Part shown: positions 30,289 through 39,644 of the stretch, one piece after another | How positions within the stretch are numbered: the stretch's first letter is position 1 | Layout: each line of letters starts with the position of its first letter | Source of the DNA: a virus | Reading direction: 5' to 3' (one strand) | IMG/VR virus record: IMGVR_UViG_3300042691_011096 | Coordinates: 1-42,313 of that record | Length of the DNA: 42,313 nt | Translations under genes and position numbers: made by a program | Notes under the pieces: model-generated | What the model saw: the letters and a program-made list of their open reading frames with translations, nothing else | Databases searched by the model: none | What the model was told of the DNA's origin: nothing

Positions 30289-30569
30289 TAGTCCGGCGTC
30301 ATGGTCATCAGGCGCTCCAGCTCTTCTGGAGTAGGCATTGCTGCTTGTATCTGTTGAAGCGGCACTGATGCTTCAACCGTTGCAGTGATGCTGTTGTCCT
30401 TGAGGAAACGCATCGCACGGTCCAGCCCTGCAACGCGCTCTCGTGGATCATCCGAGTGCAGCAACGACACAATCTCTTGACCAACTAGGCCATGGATTTG
30501 CGCGAGTAGTGCTTCCGAAGCCCGTGACACGGCGGTACTCTGATGCTGTAGTTGACACCATTCAAGCAA
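30288..30569 (-). CDS. Candidate terminase small subunit
   Basis: From TTG 30569 (93 aa) or more likely GTG 30530 (80 aa). The pattern GLDRAMRFLKDNSITATVEA followed by a Pro/Glu-rich tail (PTPEELERLMTMTPD) resembles phage small terminase proteins that end with KDNxI-type helices. If correct it would recognise packaging DNA for the large subunit, encoded 1.5 kb away on the opposite strand. The 26680 gene is the alternative. Confidence 0.55.
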   Translation of the reverse strand: MLEWCQLQHQSTAVSRASEALLAQIHGLVGQEIVSLLHSDDPRERVAGLDRAMRFLKDNSITATVEASVPLQQIQAAMPTPEELERLMTMTPD

Positions 30570-30628
30570 TGGCCGGCAAAGGATGTAAGGGCAAAGGCTC
30601 TAAAGGCGGTGGCAAAAAGAGCTACTGA
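30569..30628 (+). CDS. Possible 19-residue Lys/Gly peptide
   Basis: ATG frame MAGKGCKGKGSKGGGKKSY just before the large internal virion gene, head-to-head with the minus-strand island. Very short and low complexity; listed because tiny Gly/Lys peptides of this kind occur in cyanophages. TTGACA (30552-30557) lies upstream without a -10 box. Confidence 0.28.
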   Translation: MAGKGCKGKGSKGGGKKSY

Positions 30629-30634
30629 TCCCCA

Positions 30635-33580
30635 ATGACCTACAGCCGCCCTGGAACCAGCGAGGTCAACGCCTTCTTCCGCCCTGCGACTCCCAATCGG
30701 GTGTCGGGTGCGCCGGATCAACGCGTCAGCCTTGGGCCTTCAGGGCCGCTTCTCGACAATCGCAACGCTGCAGTTGCCGGGCGCAATGCGGGGCAAGGCT
30801 TGGCTGAAGTTGCCAGCTTCCTCGATCAGTTCACCAAGACCGCGGCTCCGATCTACAACGCTTACGCCGATGAGCAGGCGAAGAAACAGGTTGGTGAACT
30901 CTTCCAGACCACAGATGGGCAAGCGTTGCTGCGGAGCGGCGACGCCAATACGCGCCAAACCTTGCGGGCATTGAGCCCCAGGGCGCAAGAGCTGGCTTAC
31001 GAATCACTCGCTCAAGGCGCCGTGGCCAGCTACGGCCAGGCCCTTGCAGTGGAGGTGAACAACAACCAGCTGCTCAAGAACCCTCAGATTTCTTTCGAGG
31101 ATCGCTCCAAGGAGTTTGCCCGCATCCGGGCAAGCGTGGCCGAGCGCTCTGGGCTGACAACAGTTCCCCCTGAGTACGTCGCAGGGTTTGCACCGCAGGT
31201 GCTGCAAATCGAGGCGACGGTCAAAGGGCAGAGCTATGAGGGCCTGACCAAGAACATCGTCCAGGACCAAGACACCAATATCCGCCGCAAGCTGGGCACT
31301 GACCTGGAGGGCCTGACCGCGGTAAGGGAGCGGCTGATTGCGGAAACTCCCGATGGGGTTGCTGGCTTTGAGCAGCGTTCTCGGAAGTTCATCCAAGACA
31401 CCTACAAGACATACGCAGATCAAGGCATCTACACATCGCGGATGTTTGCAGGGCAGCTAGCCCAAAGTGTTGCTGAGCGGGTCGGTTTTTACACAAGCCG
31501 AGGCGACTTTGATAAGGCAGATGCAATGCTGCGCAGTCTTGCATCGTTGGGGGAGCAGGGGATTGTCTTAGGAGAAGGCACGGCTTCGCCGGTTGATCTG
31601 TATTCGTTGACCATCAATGACGCAGGAAAGACATTCGGCTCGTACATCTCTGATGCGCAGACCAACCTGAAGCCACTGGCGGAGGAGTACGAGCGCAAGC
31701 AGGCGTTAAACCAGGCATTGCCTCTGTTCACCCGAATGGCGCAGGGCGATGAAGAGGCCAGGACTCGGCTGGAAGCAATGCTGCCTCAACTAGCGACCAG
31801 CGCGGAAACGCTCTCCGCCCTGGTCTCCATGAGTGGTCAGATGCAGAGCTACGGCGAGCGTCCGAATCAAGCGCAGCTTGAGATGCAGCTTGACTTGGAG
31901 CAGGGCCTCAACGACCCCAATCGCAACCAAGGCGAGTTCGCTCAGCGCATCAGGGGCTCAAACCTGACGCTGCAGCAGAAGATCAGCCTGATGAACCGCA
32001 ACACGCAGCCGGCTGATTCCCGCATGGCGAACGTTGCTGTTGCTCGCAACGAAAGTGCCGATGAAATCGAGGAGGCAGCGCAACAGATCACCAGGGCTCA
32101 GTTGCGGCAGCCCCAGTTCCAAGGCGCTGATGCCAAAACGTTGCTGGAGGAGAACCGCCGCAAGCTGCGCATTCAGGCCACCAGGCAAACCGAAGAGCGC
32201 ATCACCAACTCTGACAAGCCCGTCAGCCGGGAGGACACGCTCAGCATTTTCCGCAATGAGTTGGAGGCGCTGCGCAACAGCCGCATGAAGAGTGCCGGCG
32301 AGACACCGCCTGAAGGCATCTCTTTTAACCAGCGCGTAATGAACGAGGTGAACGAGGTTCAAGTCAACATGCAGCGCATGGGTGGCGATGGCTATCAAAC
32401 GATCAAGGTCTTTCCCCAAAGTGTCATTGATGGCGCAAAAGCGCGTGGCGTGCCGTTGGATTATCGCAACGTCCAGAAGTATTTCCTGAATCGCATCGGC
32501 GCTGTCAAGAACAACAAGGGAGAGCAGGCGTTCCCCAACCCGCAGGAGACCTTCCGCCAGATGATCCAGAAGATTCCTCCCGTGCAGGGTCCGCGCACGA
32601 GGGGAACAGCTGGTCAGCAGCCCCTCAGTGTTCCCATGTCTGCGTTCAGCATGGGCATGGTTCAGCCGGGCAATACCCTGGCCAGCCTGACTTCACTGTT
32701 GGGCAAGGTCGGCATTGACCTTGGTGGCGGCTCTGCAACCCCACCTGCTGCTCGGCAGACGCCCAAGCCATCGTCTTCGCAGGGTGCAGTCAAGCCACAG
32801 CAACAGGCACAACCCGTTCGCCAGCAATCTCCTCAGCAAGAGCTGGCCAGGCAGGTCGTTGGTGGTGGATTAGCCGTGCTGGCCAGAGTCCCAGATGCTG
32901 CCCCCACTCCAGCCGCGGCCAAGCCAAACCTCGCGGACATGGTGATCAACTCCGAGAACCTGTCGGCCATGGCGTCGCTTTGGCGGAGCGAGCGGCCCAT
33001 GTCTGTACAGACCCCAGCTCTCCCTCAGGTTGTGGCGTCAGCTCCGGCCACTCCGGTGCCGTTGGCGATCAGCAGTGATCGTCACCCGATCATGGTGGCC
33101 ATTGGCATCAACGAAGGGACTCGGACGCCAGACGGTGGCTACACCAAGGCGTACTTCGGGCACCGCGACCCTGGTAACGGGAAGCTGAACATCGGCACCG
33201 TCTCTGGTCAGCAAGGTGGTTCGCCTCAGTCCAGTGACCGCCGATGGATGGGGATCCTCACCAACACCTCGGTCAAGGTGACTCCGTTGCTCCAGCGGAT
33301 GGGCATCCCCCAGAACAGCGTTGGGTTCAATCGCCTTCTCTTCAATGCGTTGGATCTGGCAGTGCAGGCACCGGCGGCGCTCCCTGACTTCTTGAAGCGG
33401 CTGCCTCGGATTGTCCAGGCAGGCGTGACCATCGAGGCCATCGCCAAGGCCAGGGCCGATTCGTTCTTCAACCCCGCCACTGGCCGCCTGGAAGCCGGCG
33501 GATTTGGCAACAACTACGCCCGACTGCTGGCTGACCAGAGATCCAGGGCCGGCACTTTCGATTACAGGAGGAGAGGCTGA
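30635..33580 (+). CDS. Internal virion protein with C-terminal lytic domain (T7 gp15-like position)
   Basis: 981 residues (T7 gp15 747). Long helical N-terminal two thirds, then a Pro/Gln/Ala linker (~700-800). The C-terminal domain with RHPIMVAIGINEGTRTPDGG (putative catalytic Glu about residue 827), AYFGHRDPGNGKLNIG and a helical end looks like a phage lysozyme or transglycosylase fold. It would be ejected with the DNA and open the peptidoglycan during entry. In T7 that activity is on gp16. The stop shares one base with the next start. Confidence 0.8.
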   Translation: MTYSRPGTSEVNAFFRPATPNRVSGAPDQRVSLGPSGPLLDNRNAAVAGRNAGQGLAEVASFLDQFTKTAAPIYNAYADEQAKKQVGELFQTTDGQALLRSGDANTRQTLRALSPRAQELAYESLAQGAVASYGQALAVEVNNNQLLKNPQISFEDRSKEFARIRASVAERSGLTTVPPEYVAGFAPQVLQIEATVKGQSYEGLTKNIVQDQDTNIRRKLGTDLEGLTAVRERLIAETPDGVAGFEQRSRKFIQDTYKTYADQGIYTSRMFAGQLAQSVAERVGFYTSRGDFDKADAMLRSLASLGEQGIVLGEGTASPVDLYSLTINDAGKTFGSYISDAQTNLKPLAEEYERKQALNQALPLFTRMAQGDEEARTRLEAMLPQLATSAETLSALVSMSGQMQSYGERPNQAQLEMQLDLEQGLNDPNRNQGEFAQRIRGSNLTLQQKISLMNRNTQPADSRMANVAVARNESADEIEEAAQQITRAQLRQPQFQGADAKTLLEENRRKLRIQATRQTEERITNSDKPVSREDTLSIFRNELEALRNSRMKSAGETPPEGISFNQRVMNEVNEVQVNMQRMGGDGYQTIKVFPQSVIDGAKARGVPLDYRNVQKYFLNRIGAVKNNKGEQAFPNPQETFRQMIQKIPPVQGPRTRGTAGQQPLSVPMSAFSMGMVQPGNTLASLTSLLGKVGIDLGGGSATPPAARQTPKPSSSQGAVKPQQQAQPVRQQSPQQELARQVVGGGLAVLARVPDAAPTPAAAKPNLADMVINSENLSAMASLWRSERPMSVQTPALPQVVASAPATPVPLAISSDRHPIMVAIGINEGTRTPDGGYTKAYFGHRDPGNGKLNIGTVSGQQGGSPQSSDRRWMGILTNTSVKVTPLLQRMGIPQNSVGFNRLLFNALDLAVQAPAALPDFLKRLPRIVQAGVTIEAIAKARADSFFNPATGRLEAGGFGNNYARLLADQRSRAGTFDYRRRG

Positions 33581-36500
33581 TGGCTGCTCGTTGGGACTCG
33601 CAAAAGCAGCAGTGGGTATTTGACGACGAGACCTCTGCGCCAACTGCCGTCATGGCTCCGCCCCAGGGGCTGGACTATGCAGGCGAGGTTGCTTGGGCCA
33701 ACCAGCAACAGCAGAAGGATGAGCTCAAGGCTGCCGAGATGGCAGTGCAGCAGGGCGGCGATCAGCGGCCGGTCATGGCCGAAAACGCCGGGCAGTTCTT
33801 TGGCGACCTGGGGAAGATCGCAGCCAACGCTGTGGTGGGCCTCGGCACCGACTTCTTTGACTTGGGAGCCGGTGTTGCGGATGTAGTTCGCCAGACCGGC
33901 AGCCTCATGGCTACCGGCGAGTTCGATCCCAACGTCAACGTCTTTGATGACAGCGACAACCCTTGGACGCAGTGGCGCCGCGAGACGTTCCGCACTGAAA
34001 CCCAAGCCGGCCAGGCGGTCAGCAACTTGGTGCGTCTGGGCACCATGGTCACCTCGCTGCCCAAGTTGGCGATCAGCGTCCCCGCTCAAGCACTGGGTCT
34101 AGCGGGCAAGGTCAAAGTGCTGGGTGGCGTGGCTGATGTAGCGGCCGGCGCCAGCAGCTGGCTGACCAAGCTGGACGATCTGGCCAACGCCAAGAAAGTC
34201 ACCACTGCAGCCACGGCATTGGGACAGGTTGAGAAGACCTTCCAGAAAGGCACTGCTGCTCAGCGTGCTGCCAGCCGAGCGATTCGCAACGACTGGCTGG
34301 CCTTGACCTACCAAGACGTAGCCAAGTCAGTCCCCGAAGTGGGGGGCTGGATGGACGACGTGCGGCAGTCCGCCAAGGCGTGGACTCAGTTGAGCAAGGG
34401 GACCCCTGGTGCACGCATTCGCACTGTTGGCCAAGCCCTCGCGTGGGATGCCTTTGCGGCGTTCAACGTCTACGGCGAGGGCGACGCCGAGTTCGACGAG
34501 ACGTTCGGAGACATGCTCTCCTCGACGGGGATCCCGTGGCTACAGGGGATTGGCAACACCACGGCTACCTACGCGGAAGACAGTGCTCTGACCCGCAAGG
34601 CCAAGCAGATGCTGGAGGGTCTGGTCATGGCCCCGGTGCTGAACGGAATCATCGACCAGTACCGCGTCTACAAGTACGCCAAGAACTTCCGCACGGCGGG
34701 CGATGGGGAGCGCCGACTGATCGTTGAAGCGCTGAACGCCAGCAGCCAGGAGATCGGGGACAGCATCGGCCGCACCCTGGTGGCCCAGGGCCGAGTGTCC
34801 GGCGTGCGGATGCCGGGAGCGATGAGCGACCTGCAGTTCCAGGTTGATCAGGCCCGTCGTTCGCAGGAGGCAAAGAACCAGTTCCTGCAGGACATGCAGC
34901 AGGCGCAGGTCCGGCAGGTGCAGACCGAGCCCGGCGGCGCAATGGTGTCGTTCGATCAACGGCCGATGCCCCCAACTGAAGGGGTGCCAGCTGATATGGC
35001 CAGCCCGGTGCAGAACCGGTTGGCACAAATGGAAGGCCTGGCCAGCCAGCTGAATGACGACCCGCTCTACCAGCAATGGCTGATGGAGAAGGCCCCGGCT
35101 GAGCAGTTCATGCCGCCGCAGGCTGATGGCAACCCGGCGCTGCAGCAGTTTGCGGCGCAAGGCGCAATGCCTGCCCCATCCACTCAGGGCGGACCGGATG
35201 ACCTGCAGGCCTACAAGGCGTGGCTGGAGGAGAAGGCCCGGCTGCCGGACGCGGAGCTCAACCCACAGGTTCAACAATCACTGCGCCGACTGGAAGGCAT
35301 TGGCGAGCTGGCCCCGGTGCAGCCCGGCCCGCAAGGCATGGCTCAGTTCCCCGCAGCTGCAGCTGTCGAGCCAGCTCAGATTGTTGACCTTGGCCCCCGG
35401 CCGCCAGAGGCAACCGTCACTCCGCAAACGATTCGCAGTGCGTTTGAGCGGGATGCCTACAAGGCATTCATGGAGGCGCAGGAGCTGACCTTTGAGGAAG
35501 GCCCTGACGGCATCATGCGCTCCATGGCTGAGCTGCAGCAGCAGGTTCGACAGCTCATGCCGCGCACCAGGGTTGATGCCCTGGAGTACCTCAACAGCTT
35601 CCGCCCTGCCGCCAACAAGTACGGCGTGGTGCCGGCTTCTGATTCGGTCTGGATGAACTTCCTCTATGAGCGCGGGCTCAACGAGGGCTGGGCATCTATC
35701 GATCCAGACACCATGGGAGTCCGGTTCAACCGGAAGGCTGCGGCTGATCTGGACCGCGGTGATCTGGTGATCGATCAGGCCACCAAGATCGACGAGGCCA
35801 CTCGCTACGAGGAGTGGCTTTGGAACAAGGAGCTGGTCAACGGCAATCCGCAGATGCGTCCTGAGGTGCAGGACAACCTGGCTGCCAAGGAAGCTCGGGA
35901 TGCCTACGACAACTGGGAAGCTCAGCAAGCTGCTCTGCCGCCTGAGCTGAAGGTGGATCAAGCCACGGTGGCGGCTCAAGAGGAGGCGATCCGTGCTGGT
36001 CAGAACCTCAACCAGTTCGACACCGCCGAGGAGCTACGACTCAGCGCTGCAGATACCCAAGGGCTGCAGGGGCTGATGGATGACCAGACGGTTGTGCGCG
36101 AAATGCTGGGCACAACCCTTGACACCGTTCCAGTTCCTGAGGTGCGCAAGGCAGAGATAGGCCGTGGCTGGGAAGTGTTCGATGAGAATGGTGAGCTCAT
36201 CGGACGCACCACCACCAAGCGCCAGGCTGATCAACTGGCGCAACAGCAACTACAGCAGAACCGCGATGCAGTGCTGGCTAGGGCGCGGCAGATGGAGGCA
36301 GACGCCACCGATGAAATGATGAACGTGACCATCGGCAATCCGGTGTACGACTCCGACATTGTTGGCAAGGTCAAGCTCACCGATGCGCAGATCCGCGCTG
36401 TACAAGGCATCTTGCCCAGCCTGGACGACAAGCTCGATGAAGCCTGGAAGATGCGCCGTGGTGAGAGCGCATTCTTCAACATCAATGAGCTAGGTCCTCA

Positions 36501-36750
36501 GAAGCGCACGTTTGAGCTGTCCCAAGGCGACATGCTCGCGTTGCAGAACGGCATCCGTGATGTGCTGCAAGAAGCAGGTGACATCAAGGGCAGCCCCAAG
36601 CTGCGTGCATTGCGCAACTTGGCCGACAAACTGGACACAGAAATGAAGCTGCTTGAGCCTCAGGCAAGAGCGCAGCGATTCGTTGATGGCCTTGTCAACG
36701 ACACCAGAACCACCCTGGATAACGGTGGACTGCATTGTGAGGATCTCTGA
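33580..36750 (+). CDS. Large internal virion / ejection protein (gp16-like, first part)
   Basis: 1056 residues. A hydrophobic-amphipathic stretch near 70-110 (FFGDLGKIAANAVVGLGTDF), further ones at ~170-200, and a Gln/Pro/Ala-rich middle with repeated YQQWLMEKA / YKAWLEEKA / YKAFMEAQ / YEEWLWNKE segments (about 490-760). It is followed within one base by a second giant gene, so the pair may equal one T7 gp16 (1318 aa) in two chains. The exact role is inferred from position and size. Confidence 0.75.
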   Translation: MAARWDSQKQQWVFDDETSAPTAVMAPPQGLDYAGEVAWANQQQQKDELKAAEMAVQQGGDQRPVMAENAGQFFGDLGKIAANAVVGLGTDFFDLGAGVADVVRQTGSLMATGEFDPNVNVFDDSDNPWTQWRRETFRTETQAGQAVSNLVRLGTMVTSLPKLAISVPAQALGLAGKVKVLGGVADVAAGASSWLTKLDDLANAKKVTTAATALGQVEKTFQKGTAAQRAASRAIRNDWLALTYQDVAKSVPEVGGWMDDVRQSAKAWTQLSKGTPGARIRTVGQALAWDAFAAFNVYGEGDAEFDETFGDMLSSTGIPWLQGIGNTTATYAEDSALTRKAKQMLEGLVMAPVLNGIIDQYRVYKYAKNFRTAGDGERRLIVEALNASSQEIGDSIGRTLVAQGRVSGVRMPGAMSDLQFQVDQARRSQEAKNQFLQDMQQAQVRQVQTEPGGAMVSFDQRPMPPTEGVPADMASPVQNRLAQMEGLASQLNDDPLYQQWLMEKAPAEQFMPPQADGNPALQQFAAQGAMPAPSTQGGPDDLQAYKAWLEEKARLPDAELNPQVQQSLRRLEGIGELAPVQPGPQGMAQFPAAAAVEPAQIVDLGPRPPEATVTPQTIRSAFERDAYKAFMEAQELTFEEGPDGIMRSMAELQQQVRQLMPRTRVDALEYLNSFRPAANKYGVVPASDSVWMNFLYERGLNEGWASIDPDTMGVRFNRKAAADLDRGDLVIDQATKIDEATRYEEWLWNKELVNGNPQMRPEVQDNLAAKEARDAYDNWEAQQAALPPELKVDQATVAAQEEAIRAGQNLNQFDTAEELRLSAADTQGLQGLMDDQTVVREMLGTTLDTVPVPEVRKAEIGRGWEVFDENGELIGRTTTKRQADQLAQQQLQQNRDAVLARARQMEADATDEMMNVTIGNPVYDSDIVGKVKLTDAQIRAVQGILPSLDDKLDEAWKMRRGESAFFNINELGPQKRTFELSQGDMLALQNGIRDVLQEAGDIKGSPKLRALRNLADKLDTEMKLLEPQARAQRFVDGLVNDTRTTLDNGGLHCEDL

Positions 36751-39611
36751 TGGCCCGCGTCGCATGTGCCAACCCCAGCCCCTACGCAACTCCGCGGTTC
36801 ATCGAGCGTTCAGAAGCGGCCGACCGTGGTGAGTTCTTTGTTGGTGCGCTGCGTGCAGCGGAAGCATCAGGCATCTACACCAAGCAGCGCGAGGGTTTTG
36901 ATGAAGCCACCACTCGCAAAATGGTGAAGCATCTGCAGCAAATGCTGCCGATGGAGTGGAGCGAATTGACGGCCTACTACCGGAAGATGGGCTGGCTTCG
37001 CGTTGACAAGAAGGCGACTGAAGAAGCCGCTAAGGCCGGCGCTAGAGATGTGGTGTACAAGGCCGCCATGGTGGGCGGCGAAGAGGAAGGCCTGGCTGCA
37101 GCTGTCACCAAGACCTATCTGGAATCCACGGCCGGGGCCATCAAGCAGGCAGGGGAGAACTTCCTCCGCCAGGTTGATGCCGGTCAAAACGCCACGACTG
37201 AAGGGCTGATCTTTGCCCAGCAGATGCAGCACCTCTCCCGCTTTGGCGGCTACGTGCTCGGTTGGGACCAGAGCTACGGCCGCGGCTTGCGCACTCAGGG
37301 GTTGCGGCGTGGACTGCCCAACGCCACCCGCGATGCAGACCGCTTCCTGCAGGAAACGGCTGATCGCCTTGGCAACGCTGGTCAGTACCAAGACAAGTTC
37401 AAGGAGATTGCCGCCAAGCTCCAGGGTGACGGCCAGCAGAAGGTCGATGGAATCAATGAGCTGATCAACCTGGCGAAGCGGGTCAAGTTCCTCGATGACC
37501 CACTCAAGATCGCCAAGTCGTCGATGAGCTTGGAGATTGCTGGCAACGCCTGGACGGAGGTGTTCATCAACGGGCTGCTGTCCGCTCCTGGCACCTTCGT
37601 CACCAACGCGGCAGGTGTTGTCTGGTCCGTGGCCCGGCCAATGCTGCAGCTGGGTGCTGCCAGCGCTTACGCAGCGACGGGTATGGCTGGCCGGCAGATG
37701 GCAGAGCAGGCCGCGACTGAGGCTGCCGCGGCCCTGTCTGCAATGCGCGTGGCTTGGCGTGATGCTTTGGAGTTGGGCTGGCACGCGGCGCGGACAGAGA
37801 CCACCCTCTACCAGGCCGGTGCCGAGACAGGTATCGAGGCTGCGATCACCGGTGCCAAGTTCGAGGAGCTGATGGGCCGGCGAGGTGTCGAGGTTGGTGA
37901 CGGTCTGAAGGACACGGTGGACACCTTGGGCCAGGTGCTCCGTCTTCCCTCTAGAGCGCTGCTCGGTACTGACGAGTTCGCCAAGCACTTGGTGATCCGC
38001 GGTGAGGTGGCGGCTCGCGCTGTGCAACGTGCTGCACGGGAGGGCGTGGACCTTAAGGACAAGGCGGCACTGGAGACATTCATCCAGAAGGAAGCGAATG
38101 CAGCGTTCAACCTGCACAAGCCAGAGCTCTGGGAGAAGTACAAGCTCGACAGCGCCTACAACCTGATGAATGGGATCTCGGTTGAAGCTGACCGGGCGAC
38201 GTTCCAGGAGCTGAACCCACTAGCGCAGAAGGTCAACAACCTGCTGCAGACAGCTCCGTACCTGCGGCCTTTTGTCCCATTCGTTCGCACTCCGCTGAAC
38301 ATTCTGAAGCAGGGCTTTGTTGAGTCCACCGGTTTTGGGGCAGTGATGAATGCCAGCAAGGCCATTGCCGGCGCTGGGTTCAACCCCACTGCTTCAGTGC
38401 TGGCAATCCAGCAGGAGCTACTCAAGGATCCGGGCGAGACCTTCCGAGTGGCTGGTCAGATCGCCTTCACCACCACGGTGGCCGCGGCGTTCTATGGCAT
38501 GGCCATGGACGGCCAGATCGTTGGCGGTGGCCCTGGCCGCTGGTCCGCTGGCGGTCGCGGCAGTGCTGCGCAGACGGCATGGGAGAAGGCAGGCAACCGC
38601 CCCTATGTGTTGAAGCTGGGCGACACGGAGATCCCCTTCGACCGCTTCGGGGAACCAGTTGCTGGCGTCCTGCGAATGGCGGCAGACATGGGCCAGTACA
38701 GCGCCTATGTGCCCCAGGCCGCTCAGGAGGAATGGATCGCCGCCATGGCGGGAATCATGGTGAGCGGCTTGTATCAGGCAACGTTCTTGCGTGGCATCAA
38801 CGATGTGATGGACACGTTGAGTGACAAGAACCTTGTGCTGGGCACCAAGGGCGCTCGCCTTCTGCAGAACTACGCAGCAACGCAGACGCCTTTCGGCGGC
38901 CTGCTCAACTACGTGGACAAGATCGTTGATCCCTACAAGCACGCCTACCAGGGCGCGACGTTTGCCGAGGTGATGCGCGTCCATGAGGACACGTTTGGCA
39001 CCGGGATCTTCGCCAGGTTGACCGACCGGATTCCTGGAGCGGGCGGCGCAACTCCACTGTTGATTGATCAGATCACTGGCGAGCCCGTGCCCACCTACCC
39101 CGGCGAAGGGCCTGGCGGTTTAAACCCGCTGCAGATGGCAATTCCGTTCCTGCCCCGCGGCAAGCGAGAAGCTGATGCTGCGTGGCAGGCGATCTTTGAG
39201 ATCAAGGGGAGCTACACGGAGAAAAGCCCCTCTCGTTCTGGCCTGAAGGTCACGGTGCGTGAGCAGCAGGAGCTGAACCAGGAGATGGCATCGATCCGCA
39301 TTGGCGGTCAGACGTTGCGTCAGGCAGTCCTGGAGTACCGCAACCGGCCCGAGGTTCGGGCGTATGTGGACAAGCGCGGCGCAGCGTTCATGGATGTTCG
39401 CACCAAGATTGAGCAAGGCCTCGACAGCATCATCAACGACTACTACGACGCTGCATCCAACAGGGTGATCCAAAGTAACGCTGGCCTGCGTGAGCGTTAC
39501 ATGCTTCTTGAGGGGAGCCGCAATGCTGCAATGGCAAATAATGCAAGTGAAGCGTCAACAATTAACCAACAGATTGACGCCTTGTACGAACGTGCTCGAC
39601 GCGGTTACTAG
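36750..39611 (+). CDS. Large internal virion / ejection protein (gp16-like, second part)
   Basis: 953 residues. The segment FINGLLSAPGTFVTNAAG (~272-289) matches a motif found in T7-like gp16 proteins of marine phages, followed by hydrophobic helices (~290-325). RPFVPFVRTPLNILKQ and the Gly-rich ends GAGGATPLLIDQITGEP near 760 support the call. It should line the channel that carries DNA through the cell envelope. The start shares a base with the preceding stop (TGATG). Confidence 0.8.
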   Translation: MARVACANPSPYATPRFIERSEAADRGEFFVGALRAAEASGIYTKQREGFDEATTRKMVKHLQQMLPMEWSELTAYYRKMGWLRVDKKATEEAAKAGARDVVYKAAMVGGEEEGLAAAVTKTYLESTAGAIKQAGENFLRQVDAGQNATTEGLIFAQQMQHLSRFGGYVLGWDQSYGRGLRTQGLRRGLPNATRDADRFLQETADRLGNAGQYQDKFKEIAAKLQGDGQQKVDGINELINLAKRVKFLDDPLKIAKSSMSLEIAGNAWTEVFINGLLSAPGTFVTNAAGVVWSVARPMLQLGAASAYAATGMAGRQMAEQAATEAAAALSAMRVAWRDALELGWHAARTETTLYQAGAETGIEAAITGAKFEELMGRRGVEVGDGLKDTVDTLGQVLRLPSRALLGTDEFAKHLVIRGEVAARAVQRAAREGVDLKDKAALETFIQKEANAAFNLHKPELWEKYKLDSAYNLMNGISVEADRATFQELNPLAQKVNNLLQTAPYLRPFVPFVRTPLNILKQGFVESTGFGAVMNASKAIAGAGFNPTASVLAIQQELLKDPGETFRVAGQIAFTTTVAAAFYGMAMDGQIVGGGPGRWSAGGRGSAAQTAWEKAGNRPYVLKLGDTEIPFDRFGEPVAGVLRMAADMGQYSAYVPQAAQEEWIAAMAGIMVSGLYQATFLRGINDVMDTLSDKNLVLGTKGARLLQNYAATQTPFGGLLNYVDKIVDPYKHAYQGATFAEVMRVHEDTFGTGIFARLTDRIPGAGGATPLLIDQITGEPVPTYPGEGPGGLNPLQMAIPFLPRGKREADAAWQAIFEIKGSYTEKSPSRSGLKVTVREQQELNQEMASIRIGGQTLRQAVLEYRNRPEVRAYVDKRGAAFMDVRTKIEQGLDSIINDYYDAASNRVIQSNAGLRERYMLLEGSRNAAMANNASEASTINQQIDALYERARRGY

Positions 39612-39644
39612 CTGTAGGCTTGCGTTATGTGCTAGGTCGAGCCA

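Noticed and set aside
30552-30580. Sigma70 promoter for the ejection-protein operon
   Set aside because: TTGACA is perfect, but the base positions 17 nt later (GGCAAA) bear no likeness to a -10 box.
36867-38117. 416-codon minus-strand open frame
   Set aside because: It is antisense to the gp16-like protein, where stop-start overlaps and conserved motifs support the plus-strand gene.
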